From contig JBHGNT010000006.1 in the NCBI GenBank assembly GCA_043228905.1, positions 16,616,001-16,680,000 of the forward strand: DNA of 64,000 nucleotides, given 5' to 3'. The stretch is from Azolla caroliniana. Lineage: Eukaryota; Polypodiophyta. Shown here piece by piece: positions 9,347 through 26,057 of this stretch. The notes beneath the pieces are model-generated. The model was given only the letters and a program-made list of their open reading frames with translations, was not told where the DNA came from and made no database searches. The position numbers were made by a program, and so were the translations under genes. Each line of letters opens with the position of its first letter. Positions within the stretch are counted from its first letter, which is position 1.

Positions 9347-9560
9347 GGATGTGTAGTTTCCTTTAAAACATAATCCGTAGTCCTGAGCATCCAATCGTCC
9401 TCGGTTTGCCATGGTTCGAGTGACATAACCCTATAATTGATTGGAGGAAGCGAGAAATTTGGTGCCCTTCAGCAAAAAAATATCATTGCCAAGGATCAAA
9501 CTCGGGATTATTCTCTTGAAGAATATAGTTCTACAAAGGACCTACCCACGAGTTAGTAAA

Positions 9561-9709
9561 AATCTACAATTTCCCTCAATACCCTTCCCTTACACACCAA
9601 TACACAATTCACACATAACCCCGTACACACATAAAATAATACACACATCTCACACCCAACCATCCCGCACAATAATGCATATATAAACATTTGCATAATA
9701 TACACACAC
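9561..9709. repeat. CA-rich low-complexity DNA flanking element H
   Basis: ACAC-rich sequence that continues on the other side of H (16,732-16,850), so H inserted into a simple-repeat region. Confidence 0.7.
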
Positions 9710-10164
9710 TGTTACGAGCATGACCATATAATATCCCGTGGTAAGAATTTACCGTAGTAATCTATACACGTGGATAAGTGTGAGGGTTAAATGAGAGTGT
9801 AAAGAAGGGGAGGATTACTTTTAATCCTCGGGATTGAGACAACCCATTAGGTCAAGTGTGAACTTGCCTGGGGGCCTTGGGTTTCGCTATAAATAAGAGG
9901 CCTAGCTACCCTCATTTGATCATCTTTTGACTACATCGAGACTCTGCTCGTGTGGTGGGTCAACTCTTGTAGCGAGCGCGCCAGCACCAGGTACGACTCG
10001 ACGCCACGGCGGTGGTATGGGACGCCGATCGAGGCTCGAGTCCGTCTCGATCCCTTCGCTCGGGGGTGGTCGGGTGGATCGGCACCCTTCTTTCTCTTTC
10101 TCCTTTCTATCTTTCATTTCTTTATCCTTATCTTAAGCTTACATTAGTACTATGATCTATAATA
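9710..10164 (+). repeat. 5' LTR of H (455 bp)
   Basis: It starts TGTTACGAGC and ends CTATAATA. A TATA box, CTATAAATAAG, lies at 9,887-9,897. The end is TA rather than the usual CA, judged from where the two LTR copies stop matching. Confidence 0.9.
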
Positions 10165-10166
10165 TT

Positions 10167-10176
10167 TGGTATCAGA
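10167..10176 (+). promoter_or_regulatory. primer-binding site of H
   Basis: TGGTATCAGA, two bases after the LTR, is the usual complement of the initiator-methionine tRNA 3' end. Confidence 0.85.
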
Positions 10177-10421
10177 TTTTTTGTACTAATGTTTCTTTGT
10201 TTTTCATTTGTCTTTTGATTGATGCTGATCGATCGTTGTGCGGTTGGCCTTGATCCAGACAACGATCAACAAAGAACTTCGGTAACTCTTTCTATAATTT
10301 TTCTTTCTATTCTCTCTTCTCCCATCTAATCATGTGTTTAGTTTATATGTAATTTTTTTCATTAAATCAATGATGTTGTAGTGGTCTTTAATTGATTATC
10401 TAAAACGTTTACATATGTGCA

Positions 10422-10666
10422 CGAGGTCAATACCTCGTTTGACATATTAATAATATGTGATGAGTGTCGTATGCGTACGAGGTTAATACCTCAATTACGT
10501 ATTACGTTCACGAACATATGTTACGTTTGCGTATCAGTTTAATACCTTGATTTGTTGTAAACGATATGCGTTTGGTCTCGTATGCGTAAGAGGTCAATAC
10601 CTCCATTGCGTATTACGATGATCTCTTATTTGTGGATGTTTCGTGTGCGTAGAGGTATATACCTCG
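10422..10666 (+). repeat. array of five short hairpins in the H leader
   Basis: Palindromic GAGGTnnATACCTC motifs start at about 10,422, 10,478, 10,534, 10,589 and 10,651, spaced 55-62 bp. Four can form a 5-bp GAGGT/ACCTC stem with a 4-base loop; the third is degenerate (CAGTTTAATACCTTG). Each is surrounded by related TATGCGTACG-like sequence, so this is an old roughly 56-bp tandem repeat with the hairpin best conserved. Confidence 0.7.
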
Positions 10667-11344
10667 ATTACGTATCTCGATCACATCATTTGTGGCTATT
10701 TAATATAACGATATGTTTAATATAGGCATATGTGGTCACATATATATGTATTTGATCGTATATATGTGATAAGTAAACATATGTGTATATTCGTTATTAC
10801 GTGATTATATCGAAAGTTGTCCTTGTCGGGAAAAGGATGTTGGTGGCCGTCCTCACATTTTTGTGAGAATGGCGTTGTCACCATCCCTTTTTCAACATTT
10901 TTTTATTGTTGATAACCACGTTGACGACCTCGATTTCGTTACGTAAAGAAACGCGAATAGCCAAAATGATGTTGAGTACGTAGGGCTTGACCCACTTCAA
11001 GTGAGGTCGCTCCAATGACGCACGTATCCAACATCCCTCCCTCGTTACATGGATACGATGCCACCATGATCTCGTTCTTACGAGAGGCATTCGTAATGAC
11101 GTGACCATGTGATGGCCCACGTGAGCCTACTACGAAACGAGGGCTCATTTGGCTTGACCATTAGGTTGCCCTTTGGCATATGCCATCGTAATTACGAGAC
11201 TTGAGGTTAGGTAACGTACCAACATAGTTTTGGTAAATGAGGGCGAAATAAGGATCCTTGACATATATGTTCTTTTAAAAAAACATATATGATCAATTGC
11301 CTCGCATATCTCTTATACGCATCAAACATTAAGCATTCGAGAAG

Positions 11345-11418
11345 AGCAACTTACTTGGTTGGCTCAAGTGTTTAATGTATTTGTTCTCGAGGTCTCGAGT
11401 TCAAATATGACCAAGACC
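11345..11418 (+). repeat. tRNA-like segment in the H leader
   Basis: GGTTGGCTCAAGTG resembles an A-box, and CTCGAGTTCAAATATG, about 35 bases on, contains a B-box-like GAGTTCAAAT. It might be an ancient SINE fragment carried by the element. Weak. Confidence 0.3.
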
Positions 11419-11854
11419 ATACAACATCCTTGATACATATGACTATAACACATGTTTAGACTTAAGGTCTAAGTGCACCTCGGGGTCCTCGTAATAGGAC
11501 TTAAAGAGCCGAAACCACTTATGTGGGCACCGAAACATAGTTTATTGTTAACATTTTTTTTCGTGTATAAACTATTCATGACGCGAACATACATGGTGGA
11601 GCCTCGGGGAGCCACCATGAAAAAATCGATATAGAGATCAGGGAAAGACATTTATTTGTCACCCCCATGGTTTTTAAAACACCTTTGTGTTACCATAGTA
11701 ACCTGATCTTGAACCTCATCTCATACGTCTAGAGGGGTATTGACGTGAGATAATGATATCGATTAATGCTCGCCCATGATATGTTTACATCACGACATGA
11801 TGTTATGACTATATCTCTGACCTTATCCTATTTCTTTTCCAGAAATAATCTTTA

Positions 11855-13381
11855 ATGGCTCAAATTAACGACCCGATGTCATCCGCTCAAGCGGAAGGAA
11901 CTCAAGGGAATCCTCCTGGACAAATGTCCACTGAGATGTATTTGGCACAAATAACCCAATTCCTTAGTTTCACCGCTCAACAGATGACCGAACTTCGGCA
12001 ATCTCAGAGTGCTCTTGAGGCACGTGTCATTAGTCTACAACGTGAGACTAATAGCCCTGATGAGCGACAAGGTGAACCATCATTTGTCGTTAAGCCATTT
12101 ACGGGAGACAAAAAGGAAAGAACCGAAGAAGCAATCTGCACATGGCTGGGACGATGGGAGTCTCATTTTGAGCTCTATCCCACACCAGATAGTACGAAGA
12201 TTGCATATGTCGGCCGAGAACTCGGGGGTAAGGCCGCCGCCTGGTGGCGTGGCCTCCGTACTATGGGGAAATTGCCAGATACCTGGACAGATTTTGCCAC
12301 GGTTTTTAAGGGCCAATTTCTGCAGCCTCCCTCTCGAACCGAGGCAGCACAAGCTTTAATGAACCTCTCTAGCAGGAAATTTTCCTCGCTAGAAGACTAT
12401 GTTCACCATGCTAGAACCCAAATCCAAAAATCGGGTCTAGAAGGGGACAATTGGTTGATAGCTTGTTTTGTCAATGGCATCCCCAATTCGGACTATCACT
12501 GGATAGTGCACGATAAGGATCCAAAATCCTTCGAAGAGGCCGTTGAAATAGTTCTTCGCTATCAACGCACTTCGAAGAAGGACCATAACAAACCCAACGA
12601 AGCGCCCGGGACTAAGCAGTCGCAATTTGTTGGGAAACGCAAGACACCCAACGAATTCCTGGATCGCGATTGTAAGCGACAACATCCTTTTTGTGTATTC
12701 TGCAAAAAGAAGGGTCATACAAAAGATCAATGTCGAAAGCTCCAACGGAAAGAGCACGACAACAAAGCTAAAGCTGCAGACCATAAAGGTCAGATTCCTA
12801 ATGTCCTTCAGGTCTATACACATCATTTAAGTAATTGTCAATGTTCTTTCCCTCACTATGTATTGGGTCCCAATGATTTACTACGTGCAAACGGGTATAT
12901 CAATGGATCTCCCGTACAATTTTTATTTGATTCGGGAAGCTCACACAATTTTGTGAATGATCGTTTGGTTCAGATATGGGGAATCCAACCCACCGTAAGT
13001 GATCACACCTACACGGTGCACTTGGCTGATGGAAGAGTACAATACATCAACGGGGCGATTCATTCATTAGGAATTTCTATTGATACTTATATAGAGGAAG
13101 TAGACTTCCATGTAATGAATCTTTGTACCACCGATGTAATACTGGGTTATCCCTGGTTTTATAATAAAAACTCTTCTTTATTTATTGATTGGGTTCGTCA
13201 TTCCATTTCTTTTGTACTGAACGATTGTACGCATTTTATTCAATGTGTAAAAAAACAATCCCTCTCGATTGTTTCCTCGTGTCCATCAATATCCGAGTTG
13301 TCTTGTTCTACGTTAAATTTTATTGTGTACTTGATCCGGACATTCACGTTTACAATATCGATAATGTCCCGATTCAATTAA
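11855..13381 (+). CDS. gag-protease polyprotein of H (508 aa)
   Basis: The structural polyprotein makes the particle; the protease cleaves it. The N-terminus (1-70) is Gln-rich and possibly coiled. The gag core (about 80-240) includes [20 protein letters not shown] and [21 protein letters not shown]2CX4HX4C knuckle has its cysteines at 280, 283 and 293 and its histidine at 288 ([14 protein letters not shown]). The retropepsin site [11 protein letters not shown] has catalytic D359, and a later VILGYPWF block matches the protease flap/GLP region. ATG 11,855 is the first in frame after the leader. The frame ends at 13,381, overlapping pol, and a slippery A_AAA_AAA lies at 13,249-13,255. Intact. 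Confidence 0.9.
   Translation: MAQINDPMSSAQAEGTQGNPPGQMSTEMYLAQITQFLSFTAQQMTELRQSQSALEARVISLQRETNSPDERQGEPSFVVKPFTGDKKERTEEAICTWLGRWESHFELYPTPDSTKIAYVGRELGGKAAAWWRGLRTMGKLPDTWTDFATVFKGQFLQPPSRTEAAQALMNLSSRKFSSLEDYVHHARTQIQKSGLEGDNWLIACFVNGIPNSDYHWIVHDKDPKSFEEAVEIVLRYQRTSKKDHNKPNEAPGTKQSQFVGKRKTPNEFLDRDCKRQHPFCVFCKKKGHTKDQCRKLQRKEHDNKAKAADHKGQIPNVLQVYTHHLSNCQCSFPHYVLGPNDLLRANGYINGSPVQFLFDSGSSHNFVNDRLVQIWGIQPTVSDHTYTVHLADGRVQYINGAIHSLGISIDTYIEEVDFHVMNLCTTDVILGYPWFYNKNSSLFIDWVRHSISFVLNDCTHFIQCVKKQSLSIVSSCPSISELSCSTLNFIVYLIRTFTFTISIMSRFN
13249..13255 (+). promoter_or_regulatory. putative -1 ribosomal frameshift site between gag-pro and pol
   Basis: In the gag frame the codons read GTA AAA AAA CAA, giving the heptamer A_AAA_AAA in the correct X_XXY_YYZ register. 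Slipping back one base leads directly into the pol frame (13,189-16,290). An ACAATC/GATTGT inverted pair with a 6-base loop follows immediately; it is closer than the usual 5-9-base spacer, so the stimulator may lie further on. Confidence 0.6.
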
Positions 13382-16290
13382 CATATTTTGAACAACAACA
13401 ACTTGATGAAATCTTAAATGATTTTCATGATGTTTTTCCAAGTGAACTACCTGATGGGTTACCTCCTAAACGTAATATAGACCATCGTATAGATATTGTA
13501 CCTGGTGTTGCACCAATAAGTATACCTCCGTATCGCTTAAGTCGATCCGAAGAAGATGAGGTATCTAAGCAACTCAAGGACTATTTACGAATGGGTTATA
13601 TACGTTATAGTAAATCTCCATGGGGTGCACCAGTTCTCTTGGTTAAAAAGAAAGAGGGCACATGGCGTATGTGTATTAATTACCGACGCTTGAATAAAGT
13701 GACGATCAAGAATTCGTATCCATTGCCCCGGGCTGACGATCTAATTGACCGTCTCCAGGGAGCTCGGTATTTTACGAAACTTGATCTCCGTACTGGCTAC
13801 CATCAAATACGAATAAGTGAGGACGATGTTCCTAAAACGGCATTTCGTACGCGCTATGGCCATTACGAGTTTTTGGTTATGCCTTTTGGTTTGACCAATG
13901 CTCCGGCTACTTTTCAACAAGAAATGAATGACATTTTCCGAGAACAACTTGGAAAATTTGTCGTTATTTTCTTGGATGATATTTTAGTTTATAGTCGTAC
14001 ATTACAAGAACATGCTAGACATGTCCGCTTTGTTTTACAAACATTGCGTGACAAACAGTTTTATGCGAAGATCTCAAAATGTGAGTTCTTCAAGAAATCA
14101 ATTACTTATCTAGGACATCTCATAACCGAACGAGGAGTTGAAATTGATCCTTCTCGCATTGAGAAAATCAAGCTTTGGCCCACTCTTCGGAATATTCGAG
14201 AAGTTCGATCATTCCTTGGTTTTGTGGGGTTTTTGCGAAAGTCTCTTCGTAATTACTCCCAATTGACGACGCCGTTTACTGATCTTTTAAAAGGTCAAAC
14301 GCGTAAGTCTACAAAACCTATTGTGTGGAATGCTACACTAGACCTTGCATTTAAGGAACTCAAGGACCTAGTTTGCAAGGCTCCTTCACTTCTTTTACCT
14401 GATCCTTCAATACCTTTTGAGGTCGAAACCGATGCAAGCGATTATGCTATAGGTGCTGTCTTGTATCAAGATGGTAAACCAATAGCATTCGAGAGTAAGA
14501 AACTTGATTCTGCTCAATGTCGGTATACAGTTCAAGAAAAGGAATTATTTGCAATTATACATGCGCTCAAAACATGGCGCCATTATCTTTATGGAAATCA
14601 CTTTGTGGTAACTACGGACCACGAGTCCTTGAAATATTTTTGTGACCAACAAGACCTGAAAGGTCGTAAGGCACGATGGGCTGATCTCATCCAGGACTTT
14701 GATTTTTCCATACGATATCGTAAAGGTTCCATGAACACTGTCGCTGATGCACTAAGTCGCATCCGTGAAGTTAACACGCTTAGCTTCACTGAAATATCAT
14801 CAGATCTTTATGATCACCTTCGAGGAAAGTATCCTGATGACAGTTATTTCGCAAAATACTGGGCAAGAGTTGAGTCTGGAACAGACACCACCACATCCTC
14901 GAAGGAATACTTCCACATTGCTAACGGTTTGCTCTACCGTAATGGGAAGGTTTGTGTTCCAGATTTACCCGAGGTCAAAAAGAGGATTCTTTTTGAATGC
15001 CATGATGTACCCTCAGCAGGGCACCCTGGAATACATCGTACACTCGTTCTCATCTCCACTCAATTTTATTGGCCTAAGATGCGTCCTGACATACATAGCT
15101 ATGTGACTAAATGTCACCAGTGTCAGGTTAACAAAGCCGAGCGACTTAAAGTCGCAGGACTTTTACATCCCCTGGACATTCCCAATAATAAGTGGGAAAG
15201 TATATCCATGGATTTTATCGTTAGCCTTCCTCGCACCCAAAAAGGTCATGATGCCATCTGGGTTGTCGTTGATCGACTAACTAAAATGGCCAGATTTATT
15301 GCTACTAAAACCACGGTAACAGCTCCTGAATTGGCTTACCAATTCGTTGACGAATTGTTTCGTTTTTATGGGTTACCGATGGATATCGTGAGTGATCGAG
15401 ATCCAAAGTTTACTAGTGACTTCTGGACACAAGTCTTTAAGAAGTTAGAAACTACGTTGAGCATGAGCTCCACGGATCATCCTCAATCCGATGGACAGAC
15501 AGAACGAGTAAATCAAATTATTGAGGACATGCTTCGAGCATACGTTGGTGCAAAACCAACAAAATGGGAACGTTATCTCCCAATTTTGGAGTTTGCTTAT
15601 AACAGCTCCAAGCATACGTCGACGGGATATAGTCCTTTTATGTTGATGTATGGTTTTCAGCCACGAGCCCCGATTGATGTTACTATACATCATGATGAGT
15701 TGCGAAGTACGCAAAACTTTCTTCGGGATATGCAAGATATGTTGCATATTGCACGAGATAATATAAAAACAGCTCAAGATAGAGCGCGTTTTTATGCCGA
15801 TCATCATAGGCAACCTCGTGTATTCAACCCTGGACAGAAGGTATTTTTACGTGTACCTCACAATTCTAAGACATTGTCTACAGGTAAGTGCGCTAAGTTA
15901 GCCCCACGGTTTTGTGGACCTTTTACAGTCCTCAAACGAATTGGGTCATCAGCCTATCGTCTCGCTCTTCCCGATGGTGTCGGAATTCATCCAGTCTTTC
16001 ATGTGAGTCGTCTAAAAGAACTTCTAGGTTCTGGCGACAATATCGTTACGACTGAAACTCTGGTTACTTCTGAAGAATTATCTTCTAAACCACATGTACC
16101 AGAAAGAATTCTCGATGTTAAAACAAAAAAATTACGTACTAAAGAAATCCGAGAATTCAAAATAAAATGGATGGATAAATCAATAAAAGATGCCACATGG
16201 GAACGCGAAAATACTCTTAGAACTAACTTCCCTAACTTTCCATTGCAAGAGTGCAATGTTTTAAAGAGGGGGAGTATGTTACGAGCATGA
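13256..16290 (+). CDS. pol polyprotein of H: RT, RNase H, integrase, chromodomain
   Basis: This is the -1-frame product; the open frame begins at 13,189 (residue numbers count from there). RT has [15 protein letters not shown] and the catalytic FLDDILVYS (DD at 263-264). RNase H has [14 protein letters not shown] and [10 protein letters not shown]. Integrase has an H-H-C-C finger (GHPGIHRT, then KCHQC) and catalytic D675, D736 and E772, with exactly 35 residues between the last two. A GPY/F-like [18 protein letters not shown] and a C-terminal chromodomain (about 968-1,018: [20 protein letters not shown], then [13 protein letters not shown]) follow. The chromodomain is thought to steer integration to marked chromatin. 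No stops. Confidence 0.92.
16264..16276 (+). promoter_or_regulatory. polypurine tract of H
   Basis: AAGAGGGGGAGTA directly precedes the 3' LTR; it primes plus-strand DNA synthesis. It overlaps the last pol codons. Confidence 0.85.
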
Positions 16291-16731
16291 CCATATAATA
16301 TCCCGTGGTAAGAATTTACCGTAGTAATCTATACACGTGGATAAGTGTGAGGGTTAAATGAGAGTGTAAAGAAGGGGAGGATTACTTTTAATCCTCGGGA
16401 TTGAGACAACCCATTAGGTCAAGTGTGAACTTGCCTGGGGGCCTTGGGTTTCGCTATAAATAAGAGGCCTAGCTACCCTCATTTGATCATCTTTTGACTA
16501 CATCGAGACTCTGCTCGTGTGGTGGGTCAACTCTTGTAGCGAGCGCGCCAGCACCAGGTACGACTCGACGCCACGGCGGTGGTATGGGACGCCGATCGAG
16601 GCTCGAGTCCGTCTCGATCCCTTCGCTCGGGGGTGGTCGGGTGGATCGGCACCCTTCTTTCTCTTTCTCCTTTCTATCTTTCATTTCTTTATCCTTATCT
16701 TAAGCTTACATTAGTACTATGATCTATAATA
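16277..16731 (+). repeat. 3' LTR of H (455 bp)
   Basis: Same length as the 5' LTR, and reads identically along its whole length. TATA at 16,454-16,464. Confidence 0.92.
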
Positions 16732-17878
16732 CACACACACATACATTGTACACAATTACACACTTGACATATTGATATACGCATAAACACCAAAAAACAT
16801 ACACATTCATATACACAAACAAATACTCACATTCAAAGACATATATGCACGCACATGCATGGTTATTACATAAGGTTAACAATACTTGGACTTAAACCAA
16901 CATCTAGGATTTCACACACACACACACACACACACAGAGTCAAAGTCCCTAGAAGTCCTACTCACATTTCACACACATGCGTGCAGCCTTGCGATATCGG
17001 AATAAAAATAGAAGAGGGGACCTTGTGGCATGGTGGTTCTGGATATGACGATTAAAAGCGATAAGATATTTGCCCCATGATAAAAGGGCGAAATATTGGT
17101 TGCAACATTTAGATTTAATTAATATTGGGGGATCATGTCAAGTCTCTACTGTGGGGAAATGAATGCATCCCCATCACATATCTTTGCTTCATGTGATTTG
17201 ATTTCGTTCTATTCCTCTAAAGTACGAATAATCACAATCGTTAGATGCTTCATGTTTGAGCATGAGCGTGTAATATGCATGACAAGACGAGGAGATGTTG
17301 ACACAAATTGTGTTGCTCCCTACATATGTATGTATGTATGATCATTTATCGTTGGTCATGAGCATCAACATTCATTCTAGGCTATTACAATTGGGGTGTG
17401 TGAGATGGACGCTCTCACATGTGCAAGTGAGTAATGGGAGAAAGAAAGGAAGACGTGCACTTTGTTTTTAATTAATTAATTATTTTTTACCAAAAAAACA
17501 CTACTTTGCATTAGTTAGTAAACAGAATACAACAAAGTTCAACCCGAATCCACATTGGGATCAATATATACAACACTGAGGACCAACTCTAAAACCAGCA
17601 AAACTCATGTGGCCCTTATCCCCAATGAAACTGAAATAAACCCCATTTTACCCCGACTCTACTTATCCCAACATACGTTATTTATTAGAAAGTTATATGG
17701 GGAACACAACTATGATAACCCATTGTGCTCAAACTTTGTTTTTAATTTGATCAGCTCAATGAATGATTGGTGAGTGTATGTATGTATGTATACAAACGAA
17801 AAGAAACAAAGTGGAGGGACGTAGAAAAGGTGGTGGCAACAAATTTACTTCCTTTTATAGCGAATACATGATCATGCC

Positions 17879-17880
<2 letters not shown>
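16732..17880. other. upstream DNA of the ATPase gene, no gene seen
   Basis: AT-rich sequence with CA repeats (16,732-16,742 and 16,913-16,936) and short ORFs that resemble nothing known. TATGTATGTATG-type repeats occur near 17,325 and 17,780. I see no coding or RNA feature. Confidence 0.6.
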
Positions 17881-17881
<1 letters not shown>

Positions 17882-17920
<39 letters not shown>

Positions 17921-18833
17921 GTCTGTGGTTTTCTTGTTATTTTCGGTGGAGAAATTAGTGGGAGGAAAGTGAAGAAGAAGAAGAAGAAGAAGAAGAAACA
18001 CACACACACGCCCGCCCGCCGCCAGCCCTCCTCTCCTGTCCTCTCCTGTCCTCTTCTGTTCTGTTCTGTTCTCTTCAACCCTAAACCCCCCGTTCTCTCT
18101 TTCCTCCCTTCAAAACATATGTATATATAACACTGAAAACGATTTACAATTTCCATAGTAGTAGTGCATAGCAACACTATCTAAATTAAACAACACACAC
18201 ACACACAAACTACAGAAGCAGAAGCAGAAGCAGAAGGCAGGAGGAGTCTCTGCGCTTGCGCCTGTGCCTGTGTGCCTGTGCCTGTGCCTGTGCCTGTGGA
18301 AGGGGAGGAGGCAAAGAAGAAGAAGAAGAAGAAGAAGAAGAAGAAGAAGGTGCAGGTGGTGGTGCTGCTAAGGAACGAACAGATTTAGAAGAAAAAAACA
18401 TCGCTTTCTCTTCTTCTTCATCATCATCATCATCTTCTTCTTCTACGTTCTACTACTACGTTCTACGTACGTACGTACGTACGTACGTACGTACGTTGTT
18501 GCTGTTGTTGTTGAGTGGAGTAGTATCCTGTCCTCCCCTCCCCCCACTGCCACTGCCACTGCCACTGCCACTGCCACTGCCAAAGACACAGCGCACACAC
18601 ACACACACACACACACACAGCGCAGCGCAGAAGCTCCTTCCTTCCGATTATTTATTTTATTTATACCCTTCTTGAACCCTCTTTTCTTAAAAACTATCTC
18701 TTAAGACTTTTTGTTTTGTCATCTCTTAGATTCCAACATCATATATTTATCTAATTCACACGCACACGCACACGCACACGCACACATACGCATATATCAT
18801 ATTTTATCTATTCTATCTATCTATCTATCCATC
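17882..18833. repeat. dense microsatellite block in the gene's leader/promoter
   Basis: In order: (CT)17 at 17,882-17,916; (GAA)n at 17,971-17,997; CAGAAG repeats at 18,217-18,236; TGTGCC repeats at 18,260-18,298; (GAA)12 at 18,314-18,349; (CAT)n near 18,419-18,432; (TACG)8 at 18,464-18,496; CACTGC repeats at 18,546-18,582; (AC)13 at 18,593-18,619; CACACG repeats at 18,757-18,785; TATC repeats near 18,811-18,833. A TATA-like GTATATATAAC lies near 18,120. The transcription start is not determinable, so part of the block may be 5' UTR. Confidence 0.9.
18464..18497. repeat. (TACG)8 self-complementary run
   Basis: An uninterrupted ACGT repeat of about 33 bp that is its own reverse complement. 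It contains eight ACGT cores, the core of plant bZIP/bHLH-type boxes. Confidence 0.9.
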
Positions 18834-18916
18834 TATATCTAATACATATTTGTTTATCGAATCCTGTACAGTTGTTGAACCCTTAAAAGACAATATTTAA
18901 ATTTATTACTACTACA

Positions 18917-26057
<7,141 letters not shown>

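Larger units (their letters stand above)
7474..9560 (+). mobile_element. decayed Ty3/gypsy element N (promoter region, gag, protease; pol missing)
   Basis: A putative LTR/promoter region (about 7,474-7,796) is followed by a gag with several breaks and a mutated protease. Recognisable reverse transcriptase is absent. Sequence similarity fades near 9,560. No second LTR, PBS or target duplication was identified, so the outer limits are approximate. Confidence 0.6.
9710..16731 (+). mobile_element. complete Ty3/gypsy chromovirus H (7,022 bp)
   Basis: Two 455-bp LTRs read as identical throughout. Both flanks are CACAC (9,705-9,709 and 16,732-16,736), a 5-bp target duplication, although the site is itself a CA repeat. 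In order: 5' LTR, PBS, a 1.7-kb leader, a gag-protease ORF, a pol ORF (RT, RNase H, integrase, chromodomain), a polypurine tract and the 3' LTR. No inactivating change is visible in the ORFs. This is the only element here that looks autonomous and recently inserted. A truncated relative lies at 63,461-63,966. Confidence 0.93.

Noticed and set aside
9927-10147. Overlapping 65-69-codon ORFs in both H LTRs (also 16,494-16,714)
   Set aside because: They occur identically in both LTRs, lie across the promoter and R region and resemble no protein; they are by-products of the LTR sequence.
18256-18675. 139-codon ORF in the microsatellite block
   Set aside because: It is translated repeats (poly-Glu, poly-Ser, Leu/Pro) with no conserved sequence. 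The real gene starts at 18,917.
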